The position numbers and the translations under genes were made by a program. A stretch of 7,130 bases of DNA from Candidatus Microgenomatus auricola (GTDB lineage Bacteria; Patescibacteriota; Patescibacteriia; UBA9570; XYC2-FULL-38-9). Shown here in pieces: positions 6,288 to 7,130 of the stretch. Below the pieces are notes generated by a model that was given only the letters and a program-made list of their open reading frames with translations, was not told the origin of the DNA and did no database searches. The stretch is from positions 1 through 7,130 of the forward strand of contig SBBP01000001.1 of the NCBI GenBank assembly GCA_005239655.1. The letters run 5' to 3'. Every line of letters begins with the position of its first letter. Position 1 is the first letter of the stretch.

Positions 6288-7130
6288 TTACTTCAATGAT
6301 AGCAGCTGCAACGCATGTTGCAAACGTCTTACCGTTTCTGTTTTTCCCAATAACTCTGCCAGTTCAAACGGCGATGGAGATTGCATCGCTCCCGACAGCG
6401 CAAAACGCATCGGCCAGAGCACGTCGCCATTCCCCCACCCTTTTCTGGCAATCCACTCGCGGATGTGTGGATCAAGCACCGCAACACTGTAGTCTGCTTC
6501 GGGGATGTTTTCCAGTTCAGGGACGAGTGCGTTCAGAATCTCAATTGTTTTTGCCCTGTCTGATTTTTTCCAAACCAGTTTTTCTGTTTCGTATGCCGGC
6601 AAATCAAACGTTGTACTCTGTGCAACTTCTAAGAGTGTCTTGCATCGTTCTCTGAGATGTTCCCACAGTGACAGTTGTCGTGGCGTTGATTGTGCGTTAA
6701 ACCACCCCACAAATCGCTTGTAGTCGTTGGTGTAGTGTTCCGCAGTTTCTGCAAGGACTTGCATGCGTTCGAGGAGCTTCTCTGTGGTGAGTGCTCGCAT
6801 GTACTGCTGGTTCATCCAATTCAGTTTTTCTGTGTCAAATATTGGATTTGCGGTGTTCAGCATTGTTAAATCAAATCGCTCGATGAGTTCTTGTATGGTG
6901 AAAAATTCCTCTTCTGTTTTTGGATTCCAGCCAAGTAAGGCGATGCTGTTGACAATCGCTTCAGAAAGATATCCGAGATCGCGGAATTCCAGTAGTGCGG
7001 TTGCGGAATCTCGCTTGCTCATCTTACCACCATGTTTTGAAAGGAAGACTGTTAAGTGCACGAATACCGGTGGCTGCCAACCAAATGCGTCATAGAGCAA
7101 AACGTGTTTTGGTGTCGACGGCACCCACTC
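6288..7130 (-). CDS. gltX: Glutamyl-tRNA synthetase, C-terminal part (5' end outside the window)
   Basis: This is the last 280 residues of a class I glutamyl-tRNA synthetase, which charges tRNA-Glu with glutamate using ATP in the cytoplasm. The fragment opens inside the catalytic domain with EWVPSTPKHVLLYDAFGW (1-18), a typical GltX stretch. The class I signature KMSKR is at 36-40, followed by the stem-contact region (ALLGWNPKTEEEF, 64-76). The helical anticodon-binding part ends in a typical tail (LWPMRFALSG, then ELAELLGKTETVRRLQHAL). Family members are about 470-490 residues, so roughly 200 residues, including the HIGH motif, lie to the right of the window. The GTG near 7124 is an internal valine, not the start. 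Whether the enzyme also charges tRNA-Gln (non-discriminating) cannot be judged from this part. It is the upstream neighbour of the M23 peptidase gene in the same unit. Confidence 0.97.
   Translation of the reverse strand, partial: EWVPSTPKHVLLYDAFGWQPPVFVHLTVFLSKHGGKMSKRDSATALLEFRDLGYLSEAIVNSIALLGWNPKTEEEFFTIQELIERFDLTMLNTANPIFDTEKLNWMNQQYMRALTTEKLLERMQVLAETAEHYTNDYKRFVGWFNAQSTPRQLSLWEHLRERCKTLLEVAQSTTFDLPAYETEKLVWKKSDRAKTIEILNALVPELENIPEADYSVAVLDPHIREWIARKGWGNGDVLWPMRFALSGAMQSPSPFELAELLGKTETVRRLQHALQLLSLK
6296..6323 (-). promoter_or_regulatory. Weak candidate internal promoter at the 3' end of gltX
   Basis: On the minus strand a TATCAT box (6301-6296) lies 11 nt before the peptidase ATG, and a TTGCAA box (6323-6318) lies 16 bp further up. 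The -10 box matches the consensus at 5 of 6 positions and the -35 at 4 of 6. The region also forms a 6-bp inverted repeat with a GCAT loop (6307-6322). It could allow transcription of the peptidase and its downstream neighbour apart from gltX, but it lies in coding sequence and may be chance. Confidence 0.25.

Noticed and set aside
7122..7124. GTG as the start of the gltX-like protein
   Set aside because: The upstream codons (Glu-Trp) continue the conserved GltX motif EWVPSTPKH, so the gene extends beyond the window.
1..7130. CRISPR arrays, insertion sequences, tRNA or rRNA genes, attachment sites
   Set aside because: No spaced direct repeats, transposase motifs, cloverleaf-like segments or rRNA signatures were seen; nearly all of the sequence is used by the seven genes.

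Overview
The window is a densely packed stretch of a bacterial chromosome with about 50% GC by eye. It carries seven protein genes, no RNA genes and no mobile elements. Several traits suggest a cell of the candidate phyla radiation (Patescibacteria): a MurF-type ligase whose usual UDP-substrate domain is replaced by a multi-span membrane module, very short spacers, and start codons without Shine-Dalgarno motifs. This assignment is tentative. Genes end in TAA, TAG and TGA, so the standard code (or code 11) fits and UGA is not read as glycine.

Layout. On the minus strand at the right edge, the 3' part of a glutamyl-tRNA synthetase gene (gltX) is followed 3 bp later by a secreted coiled-coil M23 peptidase. 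That gene abuts, with no spacer, an unrecognised cytoplasmic protein of 199 residues. This unit converges on a plus-strand ftsQ/divIB gene, with a 73-bp gap that holds an imperfect hairpin. ftsQ diverges from a second minus-strand unit: an alpha/beta hydrolase, the membrane-anchored MurF-like ligase, and a DegT/DnrJ/EryC1/StrS aminotransferase that runs off the left edge. These three are separated by 3 bp and 1 bp.

The 71-bp divergent spacer holds two good sigma70-like promoters whose -35 hexamers abut exactly. The minus-strand promoter would give a leaderless or nearly leaderless message, and the plus-strand promoter a leader of about 10 nt.

Functionally the window is mostly about the cell envelope and division: a septal FtsQ, a peptidoglycan hydrolase of the EnvC/NlpD kind, a peptidoglycan-type ligase, and an aminotransferase probably acting on a nucleotide sugar. 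The most unusual points are the MurF architecture, a roughly 85-residue helical insertion in FtsQ bracketed by that protein's only two cysteines, the interlocked divergent promoters, and the lack of convincing ribosome-binding sites at all six visible starts.
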